A DNA stretch of 52,911 nt from Gemmatimonadaceae bacterium (GTDB lineage Bacteria > Gemmatimonadota > Gemmatimonadetes > Gemmatimonadales > Gemmatimonadaceae): assembly GCA_025931335.1 (NCBI GenBank), contig JAICNG010000017.1, forward strand, positions 1-52,911, read 5' to 3'. Shown piece after piece: positions 8,099-17,282 of this stretch (positions are counted from its first letter, which is position 1; each line of letters opens with the position of its first letter). The position numbers and the translations under genes were made by a program. Below the pieces are notes generated by a model. That model made no database searches. It was given only the letters and a program-made list of their open reading frames with translations, and had not been told where the DNA came from.

Positions 8099-11008
8099 TT
8101 ACGCGGCGGGCGTGCGCGCATCGCGCAGCCGCGAGGGTCGCGGACGTGTCCGCTGCGCAACGACCGGGCGCAGGTATCGTCCCGTATGCGATGCCTCGAC
8201 GTCCGCCACATCCTCGGGCGATCCGGCAGCGACGATCGTCCCCCCACGCGTGCCTCCCTCGGGGCCGAGGTCGATCACCCAGTCCGCCGTCTTGATGACG
8301 TCGAGGTTGTGCTCGATCACGAGCACGCTGTTCCCCTTGTCGACGAGACGATGGAGCACCTGCAGCAGCAGTCGGACGTCCTCGAAATGCAGCCCGGTCG
8401 TGGGCTCGTCGAGAATGTACAGCGTGCGCCCCGTGTCACGCTTCGACAGCTCCGACGCCAGCTTCACCCGCTGCGCCTCACCGCCGGACAGCGTCGTCGC
8501 GCTTTGGCCGAGGTGGATGTAGCCAAGCCCCACGTCGACGAGGGTCTCGAGCTTCTGGCGAATGCGCGGCTGATTCTCGAAGAACTCGAGCGCGTCCTCG
8601 ACCGTCATCTCGAGCACGTCCGAGATGCTCTTCCCGCGGAAGCGCACTTCGAGCGTCTCGCGATTGTACCGCTTGCCCTTGCACACCTCGCACGGCACGT
8701 ACACGTCGGGAAGGAAGTGCATCTCGATCTTCACCAGCCCGTCGCCCTGACACGCCTCGCACCGGCCGCCCTTCACGTTGAAGGAGAACCGGCCCGGTCC
8801 GTATCCGCGGATCTTCGCCTCCGGCAGCTCGGCGAACAGCTCGCGGATGGGAGTGAAGAGACCGGTGTAGGTCGCGGGGTTGGAGCGTGGCGTGCGGCCA
8901 ATGGGGCTCTGATCGATGTCGATGACCTTGTCGATGTGCTCCAGCCCCGTGATGCGCCGGTGCGCACCGGGAATCACGCGCGCCCGATAGAAGTGGCGAG
9001 CGAGGGCGCGATGCAGGATGTCCTCGATGAGTGTCGATTTCCCCGAGCCCGACACACCGGTGACGGCGACGAAGAGCCCCAACGGAATCTCGACGTCGAG
9101 GTTCTGCAGGTTGTGCGCGGTCGCGCCCTCGATGCGAATCGCCTGACGGGACCGCGGCGACCGGCGCTGTTCAGGCACCGCGATCTTCATTTCGCCGGTG
9201 AGGTAGCGCGCGGTGATCGACTCCGGATGCCGCTCGACCTCGCTGACAGTCCCCGCCGCGACCACACGCCCACCATGTCTCCCCGCGCCCGGGCCGAGAT
9301 CGATCAGATAGTCGGCCGCGCGCATGGTCTCCTCGTCGTGCTCGACGACGATGACCGTGTTCCCCAGGTCGCGCAGCTGCTTGAGGGTGGCGAGCAGGCG
9401 CGCGTTGTCGCGCTGATGCAGGCCGATCGACGGCTCGTCGAGGATGTACAACACCCCGACCAGGCGTGAGCCGATCTGCGTCGCGAGACGAATGCGCTGC
9501 GCTTCGCCACCGGAGAGCGATTCGGCCGACCGCCCGAGGGTGAGGTAGTCGAGGCCGACGTCGACGAGGAAGCGCAGCCGCTCGCGGACCTCCTTGAGGA
9601 TGGGCCCCGCGATGTCGGGATCGAGTCCCGGGCGCCCCGGCGCGCGGAGCGCGACCGACTCGAAGAAGGCCAGCGTCTCCGTGACCGGTAGCTCCGTGAC
9701 CTCACCGATGTTCCGCCCGGCGACGGTCACCGCGAGCGACTCGCGCTTGAGACGGCGTCCCTGACAGTGCGCGCATGGCGCCTCGACCATGTACTCGTCG
9801 AGCTCCTCGCGAACGGAATCGGACGTCGTCTCCTCGTAGCGGCGTTGCACGTTGGTGAGGACGCCCTCCCACGCGGTGCTGTACTCGCCGCGGAAGCTGG
9901 GCGACTCGTACCGGATCGTCGACTGGCGGCCGCTCGCGCCATGGAGAATCACGTCGCGCACGCGCTGGGGCAGCTTCCCCCATGGCGCATTCAGCTCGAA
10001 GTCGAACTGCTTCGCCAGCGCGGGAAGAATCCCCTTGCGGAGGTGACCGCTCGGCTCGCCCCACGGAAGGATGACGCCCTCGAGAATCGAGATGCTCGGG
10101 TCACCGAGGATGAGCTGCTCGCTCACTTCCTTTCGCGTGCCGAGGCCGCCGCAGTGCGTGCATGCACCGTAGGGCGAGTTGAACGAGAATTGGCGAGGCT
10201 CGAGCTCCGGCAATGAAATGCCGCACGTCGCGCAGCCGTACCGCTCCGAGAACAAGGAGGACTGAGGAACGAGGCCGGAGGAATCTCCCGCGTGCGCTAT
10301 CACCTCGGTGAGCCCATCGGCGAGCTTCAACGCGGTCTCGATCGAATCCGTCAGGCGGCCCCGATCGTCGGGGCGCACGACGAGGCGATCGACGACGACG
10401 GAGATCGAGTGGTTCTGGCGGCGGTTGAGCTTCGGCGGATTCGCGAGCTCGACCGTCTCACCGTCGACGATCGCGCGGATGAATCCCTGCTTGCGGACCA
10501 TCTCGAACAGGTCGCGGAACTCGCCCTTGCGACCGCGCACCAGGGGCGCGAGCACCTCGATGCGCGTGCCTTCCGGCCAGGCGAGGATGCTTTCGGCGAT
10601 TTGACCAGCGCTCTGTCGCTGCACCGGACGTCCGCACTGCGGGCAATGCGGCGTGCCGGCCCGTGCGTAAAGCAGGCGCAAGTAGTCGTAGATCTCGGTG
10701 ACAGTGCCGACCGTCGAGCGCGGGTTGTGACCGGCCGTCTTCTGCTCGATGGAGATCGCCGGCGACAACCCCTCGATGGCGTCGACGTCGGGCTTCTCCA
10801 TGAGACCAAGGAACTGGCGGGCGTACGCGCTCAGCGATTCGACGTAGCGGCGCTGTCCTTCGGCGTAGATGGTATCGAACGCGAGCGACGACTTGCCGGA
10901 CCCGGACAGTCCGGTGATGACCGTCAGCCGATCGCGCGGGATGGTGACGTCGACGTTCTGGAGGTTGTGCTCGCGGGCCCCGCGAACGATCAGCGCTTCT
11001 TCGGCCAT
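8099..11008 (-). CDS. uvrA: Excinuclease ABC subunit A
   Basis: 969 aa, full length. It is the damage-sensing ATPase of nucleotide excision repair. Two ABC modules are complete: Walker A GLSGSGKS (33-40) and GVSGSGKST in the second half, two LSGGEAQR signatures, and both Walker B motifs ([10 protein letters not shown] and [10 protein letters not shown]). Zinc-binding cysteine pairs are present (CPQCG, CATCG/CTHCGG, CAHCQG and CEACQG with CEVCKG). The start ATG at 11008 gives the canonical [16 protein letters not shown]; the longer open frame includes a repeat. The gene diverges from cutA across a family A element. Confidence 0.98.
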   Translation of the reverse strand: MAEEALIVRGAREHNLQNVDVTIPRDRLTVITGLSGSGKSSLAFDTIYAEGQRRYVESLSAYARQFLGLMEKPDVDAIEGLSPAISIEQKTAGHNPRSTVGTVTEIYDYLRLLYARAGTPHCPQCGRPVQRQSAGQIAESILAWPEGTRIEVLAPLVRGRKGEFRDLFEMVRKQGFIRAIVDGETVELANPPKLNRRQNHSISVVVDRLVVRPDDRGRLTDSIETALKLADGLTEVIAHAGDSSGLVPQSSLFSERYGCATCGISLPELEPRQFSFNSPYGACTHCGGLGTRKEVSEQLILGDPSISILEGVILPWGEPSGHLRKGILPALAKQFDFELNAPWGKLPQRVRDVILHGASGRQSTIRYESPSFRGEYSTAWEGVLTNVQRRYEETTSDSVREELDEYMVEAPCAHCQGRRLKRESLAVTVAGRNIGEVTELPVTETLAFFESVALRAPGRPGLDPDIAGPILKEVRERLRFLVDVGLDYLTLGRSAESLSGGEAQRIRLATQIGSRLVGVLYILDEPSIGLHQRDNARLLATLKQLRDLGNTVIVVEHDEETMRAADYLIDLGPGAGRHGGRVVAAGTVSEVERHPESITARYLTGEMKIAVPEQRRSPRSRQAIRIEGATAHNLQNLDVEIPLGLFVAVTGVSGSGKSTLIEDILHRALARHFYRARVIPGAHRRITGLEHIDKVIDIDQSPIGRTPRSNPATYTGLFTPIRELFAELPEAKIRGYGPGRFSFNVKGGRCEACQGDGLVKIEMHFLPDVYVPCEVCKGKRYNRETLEVRFRGKSISDVLEMTVEDALEFFENQPRIRQKLETLVDVGLGYIHLGQSATTLSGGEAQRVKLASELSKRDTGRTLYILDEPTTGLHFEDVRLLLQVLHRLVDKGNSVLVIEHNLDVIKTADWVIDLGPEGGTRGGTIVAAGSPEDVADVEASHTGRYLRPVVAQRTRPRPSRLRDARTPAA

Positions 11009-11047
11009 AGCCGGTGAAAGCTCACAAGCGGGGGGCCGGGATTCAAG

Positions 11048-11173
11048 TCGAGGGGATCGACGGGATCGAGGGGATCGAGGGGATCGAGGGGTTTGAGGGA
11101 GGGATTTGGACCGCCATCTTGAGGGCCTCGCGCCCCTCGGCCCCGTCGCTCCCGTCGACCCCCTCGATCCCTT
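11048..11173 (+). repeat. Family A palindromic tandem-repeat element, copy 3 (longest)
   Basis: The left arm has five tandem 9-bp units of the TCGAGGGGA type (11048-11092) and continues to 11103. The right arm (11133-11173) has the reverse complement units (cccctcggc, cccgtcgct, cccgtcgac, cccctcgat, ccctt). It fills most of the gap between the divergent uvrA and cutA starts and ends at the base before the cutA ATG, so cutA has no visible ribosome binding site. Confidence 0.8.
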
Positions 11174-11503
11174 ATGACTGACGCCGCCGTCGTCCTGACC
11201 ACCCTCGCCTCCGTCGACGAGGCCGTGAAGCTCGTTCGGACGCTCCTCGACCGGCGCCTGATCGCGTGCGGGAACATCCTCCCGGGGGTACGATCGATCT
11301 ACCGGTGGGAGGGGAAGGTTGCCGACGAGCAGGAGGTAATCGTCCTCCTCAAGACGAGGGCGGCGCGGATCGAGGCCCTCGAGATGGCGTTCGGGGAGTT
11401 GCACCCGTACAAGGTGCCCGAGCTCCTGGCACTTCCCGTATCCGCCGGGTTACACAAGTACCTGGAGTGGATCGACGACGAGACCTCGCTCACGCTGAGC
11501 TGA
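11174..11503 (+). CDS. cutA: CutA1-type divalent cation tolerance protein
   Basis: 109 aa trimeric ferredoxin-fold protein. Conserved features are [33 protein letters not shown], and [15 protein letters not shown], which are diagnostic of CutA1. The family is linked to copper/divalent metal tolerance, although its biochemical role is unsettled. The gene follows directly on a family A repeat and lacks a Shine-Dalgarno sequence. A strong hairpin follows it at 11511-11545. Confidence 0.95.
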   Translation: MTDAAVVLTTLASVDEAVKLVRTLLDRRLIACGNILPGVRSIYRWEGKVADEQEVIVLLKTRAARIEALEMAFGELHPYKVPELLALPVSAGLHKYLEWIDDETSLTLS

Positions 11504-11510
11504 GCTCGCC

Positions 11511-11545
11511 GCGAATCCGCTCCATTCGCGTGGGAGCGGATTCGC
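11511..11545 (+). terminator. Terminator-like hairpin after cutA
   Basis: A perfect 13-bp stem, GCGAATCCGCTCC (11511-11523) with GGAGCGGATTCGC (11533-11545), encloses a 9-nt loop. It begins 8 nt after the cutA stop. No T-tract follows, which is common in high-GC terminators. It separates cutA from the transglutaminase operon. Confidence 0.7.
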
Positions 11546-11605
11546 CATGGCCAACGTCTCGTCATACCTCGCGCACGCCGTCGGCCGGGACGGCCGGGGC
11601 TCCGC

Positions 11606-13144
11606 ATGATGCGCCGCGGAAGCGTCGCCGCCGTCATCCTCATCGCATGGCTCGCCGGCCTCGGCGTGCTCGTCCGTCGGGAGCTGTTCCGCACGGAGAC
11701 CGACCGCATGCGCGACGCGGGGGCCCGCGTCGATCCCGGAACGGCGTACTACCGCGTGATGCAGGCGGGAACGCAGATCGGTTTCGCGTCGTCCCGGATC
11801 GACACGACGGCGACCGAGATCACGATCAGCGACCAGCTCCTGTTCGATGTCGAAGCGGGGCGGCGCACGCACCGCGGCTCCGCGCGGCTGTCCTCACGCC
11901 TCACACGTGCGCTGGAGCTCCGGTCTTTCTCGCTCGAGCTGAGTCCGGAGATCGGACCCCTTCACGCCACCGGCGACGTGAGCGGCGACACGCTGCTCAT
12001 CCTCTCGATTCGCATGGACGGAGAGCCGCCGGAAACGCATCGCATCCCGCTGACCAAGCCCTTGCTCCTGCCGACGCTCGTCCCGATGACGTTCGCGCTG
12101 ATGGACCGTCCGACGTTAGGCGCACGGAGCACGTTCTCCGTCTTCGACCCGTTGTCGATGGCACCAGGCGAGGTCACGGTCGCCGTGCGTGCCGAATCGC
12201 TGTTCGTCGTCAACGACAGCGCATCGTTCGATTGGGACCGGAAGCGCTGGATCCCGGCCCGCCGCGACACGGTGCGGGCGTGGCTCGTCGAGCAGGAAGG
12301 TGGCGCGCTCTCGGGCTGGGTGGATGCGAATGGCCGGATGGTCGAGGCGATGCACCCGGGGAACCTCCATCTCGAGCGCGAGGCCTACGAGGTCGCGTTC
12401 GAGAATTGGCAGAACTGGAATGCGCGGGCGGTAGAAGCGGGCGCGGATCGCGACATCCAGGAGGCGACGGCCATTGCGTCGTCCGCTCCCATTCGAAATC
12501 ACCGCGCGCTCGCGGCTCTCGCGGTGCGTCTCGCGGGAGCGCCCCTCGAAGGCTGGGCGCTGGCCGGCGGCCGCCAGAGGCTCCGGGGCGACACGCTGAG
12601 CATTCGGCGCGAGAAGGCGGCCAGTCTGCTGCCCGCGTATCCGCTGCCGATGCCGCGAGGGGGGCGGTTCGAGGATGCGCTCCGCCCGGAGCGGCTGCTC
12701 CAGTCCGACGATTCCGCGATCGTGGCGCTGGCCGAGCGCATCCGCGGCGACACCCGCAATCCGCGTGTGGCCGCCGAGCGACTCGCGCGATGGGTGCATG
12801 ACTCGCTGGAGAAGCGAATCAGCTTCTCGATTCCGAGTGCGACGCAGGTCCTGAAGACGAGAGCCGGCGACTGTAACGAGCACACCCAGCTCTACGTTGC
12901 ATTGGCGCGTGCGATCGGGCTTCCAGCGCGCGCGGCGGCGGGGCTCGCGTACGTGGGGGGCAAGTTTTACTACCACGCCTGGCCGGAAGTCTTTCTCGGA
13001 GATTGGGTCGCGGTCGACCCGACCTTCGGGCAGTTCCCCGCCGACGCGGCGCATCTGCGCTTTGTCATCGGTGGATTCTCGAAGCAGGCGGAGCTGCTCC
13101 GCCTCATCGGCCGACTGCGCATCGACGTCGTCTCCACCGACTGA
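11606..13144 (+). CDS. Membrane-anchored transglutaminase-like protein
   Basis: 512 aa. An N-terminal signal-anchor (AAVILIAWLAGLGVLVRRE) predicts export or membrane tethering. The middle is a beta-rich extracytoplasmic region. The C-terminal transglutaminase core has a full Cys-His-Asp set: Cys423 in TRAGDCNEHT, His457 in FYYHAWPEVF and Asp471 in WVAVDPTFGQ. Bacterial members are usually proteases or peptide cross-linkers; the substrate is unknown. It is followed 3 nt later by an ABC ATPase and then a permease and an acyltransferase, likely one operon. The start could also be the second ATG at 11609. Confidence 0.85.
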   Translation: MMRRGSVAAVILIAWLAGLGVLVRRELFRTETDRMRDAGARVDPGTAYYRVMQAGTQIGFASSRIDTTATEITISDQLLFDVEAGRRTHRGSARLSSRLTRALELRSFSLELSPEIGPLHATGDVSGDTLLILSIRMDGEPPETHRIPLTKPLLLPTLVPMTFALMDRPTLGARSTFSVFDPLSMAPGEVTVAVRAESLFVVNDSASFDWDRKRWIPARRDTVRAWLVEQEGGALSGWVDANGRMVEAMHPGNLHLEREAYEVAFENWQNWNARAVEAGADRDIQEATAIASSAPIRNHRALAALAVRLAGAPLEGWALAGGRQRLRGDTLSIRREKAASLLPAYPLPMPRGGRFEDALRPERLLQSDDSAIVALAERIRGDTRNPRVAAERLARWVHDSLEKRISFSIPSATQVLKTRAGDCNEHTQLYVALARAIGLPARAAAGLAYVGGKFYYHAWPEVFLGDWVAVDPTFGQFPADAAHLRFVIGGFSKQAELLRLIGRLRIDVVSTD

Positions 13145-13147
13145 CAC

Positions 13148-13906
13148 ATGATCGAGCTCACAGCGCTCACCAAGCGCTACGGCGGCTTCACCGCCGTGGA
13201 CGCGATCGACCTCACCGTGCCCAAAGGGGAGCTGTTCGGCTTTCTCGGGCCTAACGGCGCGGGCAAGACGACGACCCTGCGCATGATCGCCGGTATCCTG
13301 CAGCCGTCGAGCGGCACCATTCGCATCGCCGGGATCGATCTGGCCGCGGATCCCATCGCGGCGAAGTCCAGGCTCGGGTTCATCCCCGACCGCCCTTTCA
13401 TCTATGAGAAGCTCACCGGGGCCGAATTCCTGCGCTTCGTCGCCGGCCTCTACGATCAGAGCGGCGAGCCCGTCGAGCGGCGAATGACGGAGCTGCTGGC
13501 TCTCTTCGACCTCCTCGACTGGAGGGATGAGCTCGTGGAGAGCTACAGCCACGGGATGCGCCAGAAGCTCATCATCTCGAGCGCCTTCCTGCACCGCCCC
13601 GAGGTGATCGTCGTGGACGAGCCGATGGTGGGCCTCGATCCGAAGGCGGCCAAGGTCCTCAAGGATCTCTTTCGCGAGTACACGCGCCGGGGCCACACGA
13701 TCATGATGTCGACGCACACGCTCGAGGTCGCGCAGAGTCTGTGCGATCGCGTCGCGATCATCCAAGGTGGCCGGATCCGCGCCTGCGGCACGATGGCCGA
13801 GCTGCGGGCCCACGCAGCCGCCGGCGAGGAAGGGCTCGAGGACATCTTCCTGCGCCTCACCGGCGACAACGCGGCACGCGCGGTCGTCGAGGTGCTGGAT
13901 GCCTGA
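13148..13906 (+). CDS. ABC transporter ATP-binding protein
   Basis: 252 aa nucleotide-binding subunit of an exporter-type ABC system. Walker A is GPNGAGKTT (34-42), the signature is YSHGMRQK, and Walker B is VIVVDEPMVGLD, followed by the H-loop MSTHTLE. This resembles the ABC-2/CcmA-like drug or polymer export group. Its 3' end overlaps the permease start by 8 nt, so the two are translationally coupled. Confidence 0.93.
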   Translation: MIELTALTKRYGGFTAVDAIDLTVPKGELFGFLGPNGAGKTTTLRMIAGILQPSSGTIRIAGIDLAADPIAAKSRLGFIPDRPFIYEKLTGAEFLRFVAGLYDQSGEPVERRMTELLALFDLLDWRDELVESYSHGMRQKLIISSAFLHRPEVIVVDEPMVGLDPKAAKVLKDLFREYTRRGHTIMMSTHTLEVAQSLCDRVAIIQGGRIRACGTMAELRAHAAAGEEGLEDIFLRLTGDNAARAVVEVLDA

Positions 13907-15662
13907 GGCCGTCCGCATTCCAGATCCGCCGCCGAGCACGCGTCGCGCCTCGCAGGACGCGCTGACGCTCGTGGCGTCGCTCCCGCGGGTTCCGCTGCTC
14001 CATCTCCTGCGTCCGAAGTGGCTGACGGCGCGCGTGCGTGCTCGCGGCGGCGATCGCGGACGAGGCGCCCGGATCGCCCTGCTCGGCATCACCGGCGCGC
14101 TCTTCTGGGCGTTCGTGCTCGTCGTCGTCTTCCGCCTGCTGCTCTACTTCCGCAGCGTGCCCGAGATCGGCCCGCTGCTCGCCGGAAAGCTGCTCGGCAT
14201 CATCTTCGTCAGCTTCTTCGCGATCCTGTTGCTGTCGAACATCATCACCGCGCTCTCCAGCTTCTTCGTGGCGCGGGATCTCGACCTGCTCGTGTCCGCG
14301 CCGGTCGACTGGTTGCGCCTCTACGGCGCGAAGCTGCTCGAGACGGCGGTGCACTCGAGCTGGATGGTGGTGCTGATGGCGGTGCCGATCTTCGTCGCCT
14401 ATGGCGTCGCCTACGACGGCGGCATGTGGTTCCCCCTGGTCGCACTCGCCACGTTCATCCCGTTCCTGCTCATCCCCGCCGTGGTCGGCAGCGCGATTAC
14501 GCTGCTGCTGGTGCGCGTGTTCCCCGCGCGACGCACCCGCGACATCCTCAGCGTGATCGCGGTGCTCGCCGCCGGGGGCCTCGTCCTTCTGTTCCGGATG
14601 GTCCGCCCGGAACAGCTGGCTCGACCGGAAGGGTTCCGCTCGCTCGTGGACTTCATCGCGGTGCTGCGGACGCCGACGTCGCCGTTCCTTCCGAGCGAGT
14701 GGGTCCAGCGGGCGGTGATGTCATCGCTGCTCGAGATCCCCGACGTCTTGCCGTACTATCTGCTATGGTCGACCGCGGCCGCCTTCGTGGTGTTGGGCGC
14801 AGTTCTGCATCGCTCCCTCTACGCCGCCGGATTCACGAAGGCGCAGGAGAGCAGCGAGCGCTGGGCCCGCGGAACGCGCCTCAAGCGTATCGCGACGGCA
14901 CTGCTCGGCCCGTTCGGGACGGTGCGCCGCGAGCTGCTCATGAAGGAGACTCGCGTCTTCTTCCGCGACACCACTCAGTGGTCGCAGCTCATCCTGCTCG
15001 GCGTCCTCGTCGTGGTCTACGTCTTCAACATCAAGTTTCTCCCGTTGCGTGGCGAGGGCGTGACGTTTCTTCTCGTGAACGTGATCCCCTTCCTCAACCT
15101 GGTACTCGCCGGCTTCGTGCTCGCCTCCATCGCCGCGCGCTTCATCTTCCCCGGCGTGAGCCTGGAAGGGCGCACGATGTGGCTGTTGAAGTCGAGCCCG
15201 CTCCGCATGCGCGAGCTGCTCTGGGCGAAGTTCTGGATCGGGACGCTTCCGCTGCTACTCCTCGCGCTGGGGATCGTCTTCATCACCAACCTGCTGCTGC
15301 AGGTCAGCGCGTTCATGATGTACGTCTCCCTCTTTTCCATTGCGCTGCTGACCTTCGCGCTGGCCGGGCTCGCCCTGGCGCTCGGGACACTCTTTCCCCA
15401 GTTCGAGACGGAGAACGCGGCGCAGATTCCGACGTCGTTCGGCGGGCTCGTCTACATGATGAGCGCGGTCGCCCTCATCGGTGCGGTCGTGGTGCTCGAG
15501 GCCCGTCCGGTGTACGGTTACGTGAGCGCACGAGCCTTCGGCGGTGAGACGAATCCCATGGAGATGATCATCGGCTTCGGCCTCGCCGCGGCACTCTGCA
15601 TCGCCACGCTGCTCGGCTCCGTGACGATCGCCATTCGGCGGCTTCAAGCGGTCGAGCTCTGA
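13899..15662 (+). CDS. ABC transporter permease (ABC-2-like, multi-spanning)
   Basis: 587 aa integral membrane protein. About ten or more hydrophobic segments are visible, including GITGALFWAFVLVVVFRLLL, the IIFVSFFAILLLSNIITAL stretch, and a C-terminal cluster ending in AAALCIATLLGSVTIAIRR. The SSFFVARDLDLLVSAPVDW loop is a feature of putative ABC exporter permeases of the bacitracin/ABC-2 type. The start ATG at 13899 overlaps the ATPase gene; the longer frame to 13767 lies within that gene. The substrate is unknown; the neighbouring acyltransferase hints at a lipid or envelope role (inference). Confidence 0.85.
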   Translation: MPEAVRIPDPPPSTRRASQDALTLVASLPRVPLLHLLRPKWLTARVRARGGDRGRGARIALLGITGALFWAFVLVVVFRLLLYFRSVPEIGPLLAGKLLGIIFVSFFAILLLSNIITALSSFFVARDLDLLVSAPVDWLRLYGAKLLETAVHSSWMVVLMAVPIFVAYGVAYDGGMWFPLVALATFIPFLLIPAVVGSAITLLLVRVFPARRTRDILSVIAVLAAGGLVLLFRMVRPEQLARPEGFRSLVDFIAVLRTPTSPFLPSEWVQRAVMSSLLEIPDVLPYYLLWSTAAAFVVLGAVLHRSLYAAGFTKAQESSERWARGTRLKRIATALLGPFGTVRRELLMKETRVFFRDTTQWSQLILLGVLVVVYVFNIKFLPLRGEGVTFLLVNVIPFLNLVLAGFVLASIAARFIFPGVSLEGRTMWLLKSSPLRMRELLWAKFWIGTLPLLLLALGIVFITNLLLQVSAFMMYVSLFSIALLTFALAGLALALGTLFPQFETENAAQIPTSFGGLVYMMSAVALIGAVVVLEARPVYGYVSARAFGGETNPMEMIIGFGLAAALCIATLLGSVTIAIRRLQAVEL

Positions 15663-15663
15663 C

Positions 15664-17034
15664 ATGTGGCTGGCGCCGGTTCTCTCGCACGTCGCCAACG
15701 CCGCGCTGCGCATTTACTACCGCTTGCACCGCGCCGGTGGGGCGGTGCCGCCCACGGGACCGGTGCTCCTGGTCGCGAACCACCCCAACTCGCTGCTCGA
15801 TCCGGCGATGGTTGCGCTCGCGGCCGGCCGCCCGGTTCGATTCCTCGCCAAGGCTCCGCTGTTCAGCGATCCGCTGGTGGGTTTCCTCGTGCGCGGCGCC
15901 GGGTCGATCCCGGTTTACCGTAAGGCGGATGATCCGTCGCAAGTGGGCCGCAACGAGGAGATGTTCCGCGCGGTGCACGACGCGCTGGCGGGTGGCGCGG
16001 CGGTCGGCATTTTCCCGGAAGGGCTGAGCCACAGCGATCCATCGCTGGCCCCACTGAAGACGGGCGCCGCGCGCATCGCGCTTGGCACGCTCGCGGCCCA
16101 TGGGCGTCGCGTGCCCATCGTGGCGATCGGCAGCGTCTTCCGCAACAAGAACGTCTTTCGGTCCGAGGCGCTGGTGACCGTGGGTCGCCCCATCGCGTGG
16201 GATGATCTGTCCCCCGACGCCGGCGGCGACGGCCATGCGGTTCGCGAGCTCACGCAGCGGATCGACCGGGCGCTGCGAGAGGTGACGGTCAATCTCGATC
16301 GCTGGGAGGACGCCGCGCTCGTCGAACTGGCCGAGGCGATCTACGCCGCGGAGTTCGGCAAAGCGACCGACGCCGCGGAGTGGGTGGCGCGGCTGCGCAC
16401 GACGACGGAAACGCTGGCGCACTTGCGACACACGGGAGACGGATCGGTCCCGCTGGCGAAAGACATCGTGCGGCACGGGCGGATCCTGCAACGGCTCGGT
16501 CTCCGTCCCCAGGATCTCGTCGAGGATCCAAAGCGCCCCGGCGCCCTGTGGTGGGTGATGCGGCGTCTGCCACTCGGCGGCGTGATTCCGCTGGCGGTGC
16601 TGGCTGTCGGCAGCGCGGTCTTCGTGATTCCGTACCGCATAACCAGCATCGTCGAAAAGCGGGCGCGCCCGCGTGACGATGTCCGGGCGACGCACAAGCT
16701 CCTGGCCGGGGCGATTGTCTTCCCGCTCTGGATCGTGACGCTCTCGCTCGCGCTGGCCCTGGCGGTGGGGCCGATCACCGGCCTCGTGGCGCTGCTGGGT
16801 CTGCCGGCCCTCGGCCTGTTCACGCTCGGATTGCATGAGCAGTGGCGAGACGCCGGGGCGGAAGCGGCGCGTTATCTCACGCTTCGTCGGCGTCGCGAGA
16901 TGCTCGAGCCACTTCGGGCGACACAGCACGAGCTGTCGATCCGCCTGAAGGCCGTTCTGGAGCAGCAGACGGCTCGTGCTTCGGAGGCACGACCACTGAC
17001 TCACGCGAGCGGCCTGCCGCAGCGCGAGCAATAG
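15664..17034 (+). CDS. Glycerolipid acyltransferase, PlsC domain, GPT2/SCT1-like
   Basis: 456 aa, longer than plain PlsC. The N-terminal acyltransferase domain has NHPNSLLDP (His40 to Asp46), an HX5D spacing like that of the yeast GPT2/SCT1-type glycerol-3-phosphate acyltransferases rather than the usual HX4D. The FPEGLSHSDP block is the expected substrate-binding motif. After about residue 300 two to four membrane segments follow (LPLGGVIPLAVLAVGSAVFV, AGAIVFPLWIVTLSLALALA). It starts 1 nt after the permease stop. Its 3' end overlaps the convergent zinc-ribbon gene by 34 nt. Acceptor substrate is not readable from sequence. Confidence 0.88.
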   Translation: MWLAPVLSHVANAALRIYYRLHRAGGAVPPTGPVLLVANHPNSLLDPAMVALAAGRPVRFLAKAPLFSDPLVGFLVRGAGSIPVYRKADDPSQVGRNEEMFRAVHDALAGGAAVGIFPEGLSHSDPSLAPLKTGAARIALGTLAAHGRRVPIVAIGSVFRNKNVFRSEALVTVGRPIAWDDLSPDAGGDGHAVRELTQRIDRALREVTVNLDRWEDAALVELAEAIYAAEFGKATDAAEWVARLRTTTETLAHLRHTGDGSVPLAKDIVRHGRILQRLGLRPQDLVEDPKRPGALWWVMRRLPLGGVIPLAVLAVGSAVFVIPYRITSIVEKRARPRDDVRATHKLLAGAIVFPLWIVTLSLALALAVGPITGLVALLGLPALGLFTLGLHEQWRDAGAEAARYLTLRRRREMLEPLRATQHELSIRLKAVLEQQTARASEARPLTHASGLPQREQ

Positions 17035-17282
17035 CGGGCTGCGGGCTCCGGCCGCGGCCCGCAGTCTGGACACGCGCGCAGCTGTGCCCGCGCGCGGCGG
17101 ATCTCCGCTTCCGCCGCGTCATCGTCCGCGCCATCCAGTGGCGCACCGGCGCCCTGTGTCATGACGGGAGCTCGAGTGGGCACCGACTCCGCGACGCGTC
17201 CTTCCGCGGCCTTGATCAGCGGCCACAGGACGTAGCCAAGCGCCCCGAGCGCGAGCAGCGTTCCGACGACGAGCGCGAGCAC
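17001..17282 (-). CDS. Small membrane protein with C-terminal zinc ribbon, in a Ccm context
   Basis: 93 aa from the GTG at 17282. A single N-terminal membrane helix (VLALVVGTLLALGALGYVLW) is followed by a linker and a four-cysteine ribbon (CPDCG ... YCSRCGRP). The GTG overlaps the last base of the CcmF-like stop (TAGTG) and has GAGGAG 9 nt upstream; a GTG at 17318 would give a longer form. Position after ccmF suggests a cytochrome c maturation role, like the small CcmI/zinc-ribbon genes seen in other phyla, but this is inference. The 3' end overlaps the convergent acyltransferase gene by 34 nt. Confidence 0.7.
   Translation of the reverse strand: MLALVVGTLLALGALGYVLWPLIKAAEGRVAESVPTRAPVMTQGAGAPLDGADDDAAEAEIRRARAQLRACPDCGPRPEPAARYCSRCGRPLA

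Noticed and set aside
11048..11103. Possible CRISPR array from the GGGGATCGA repeats
   Set aside because: Units are contiguous 9-mers with no spacers, and no cas genes are present.
12116..14092. A 658-residue minus-strand open frame
   Set aside because: It is antisense to the transglutaminase and ABC ATPase genes, which have catalytic motifs; the frame has none.
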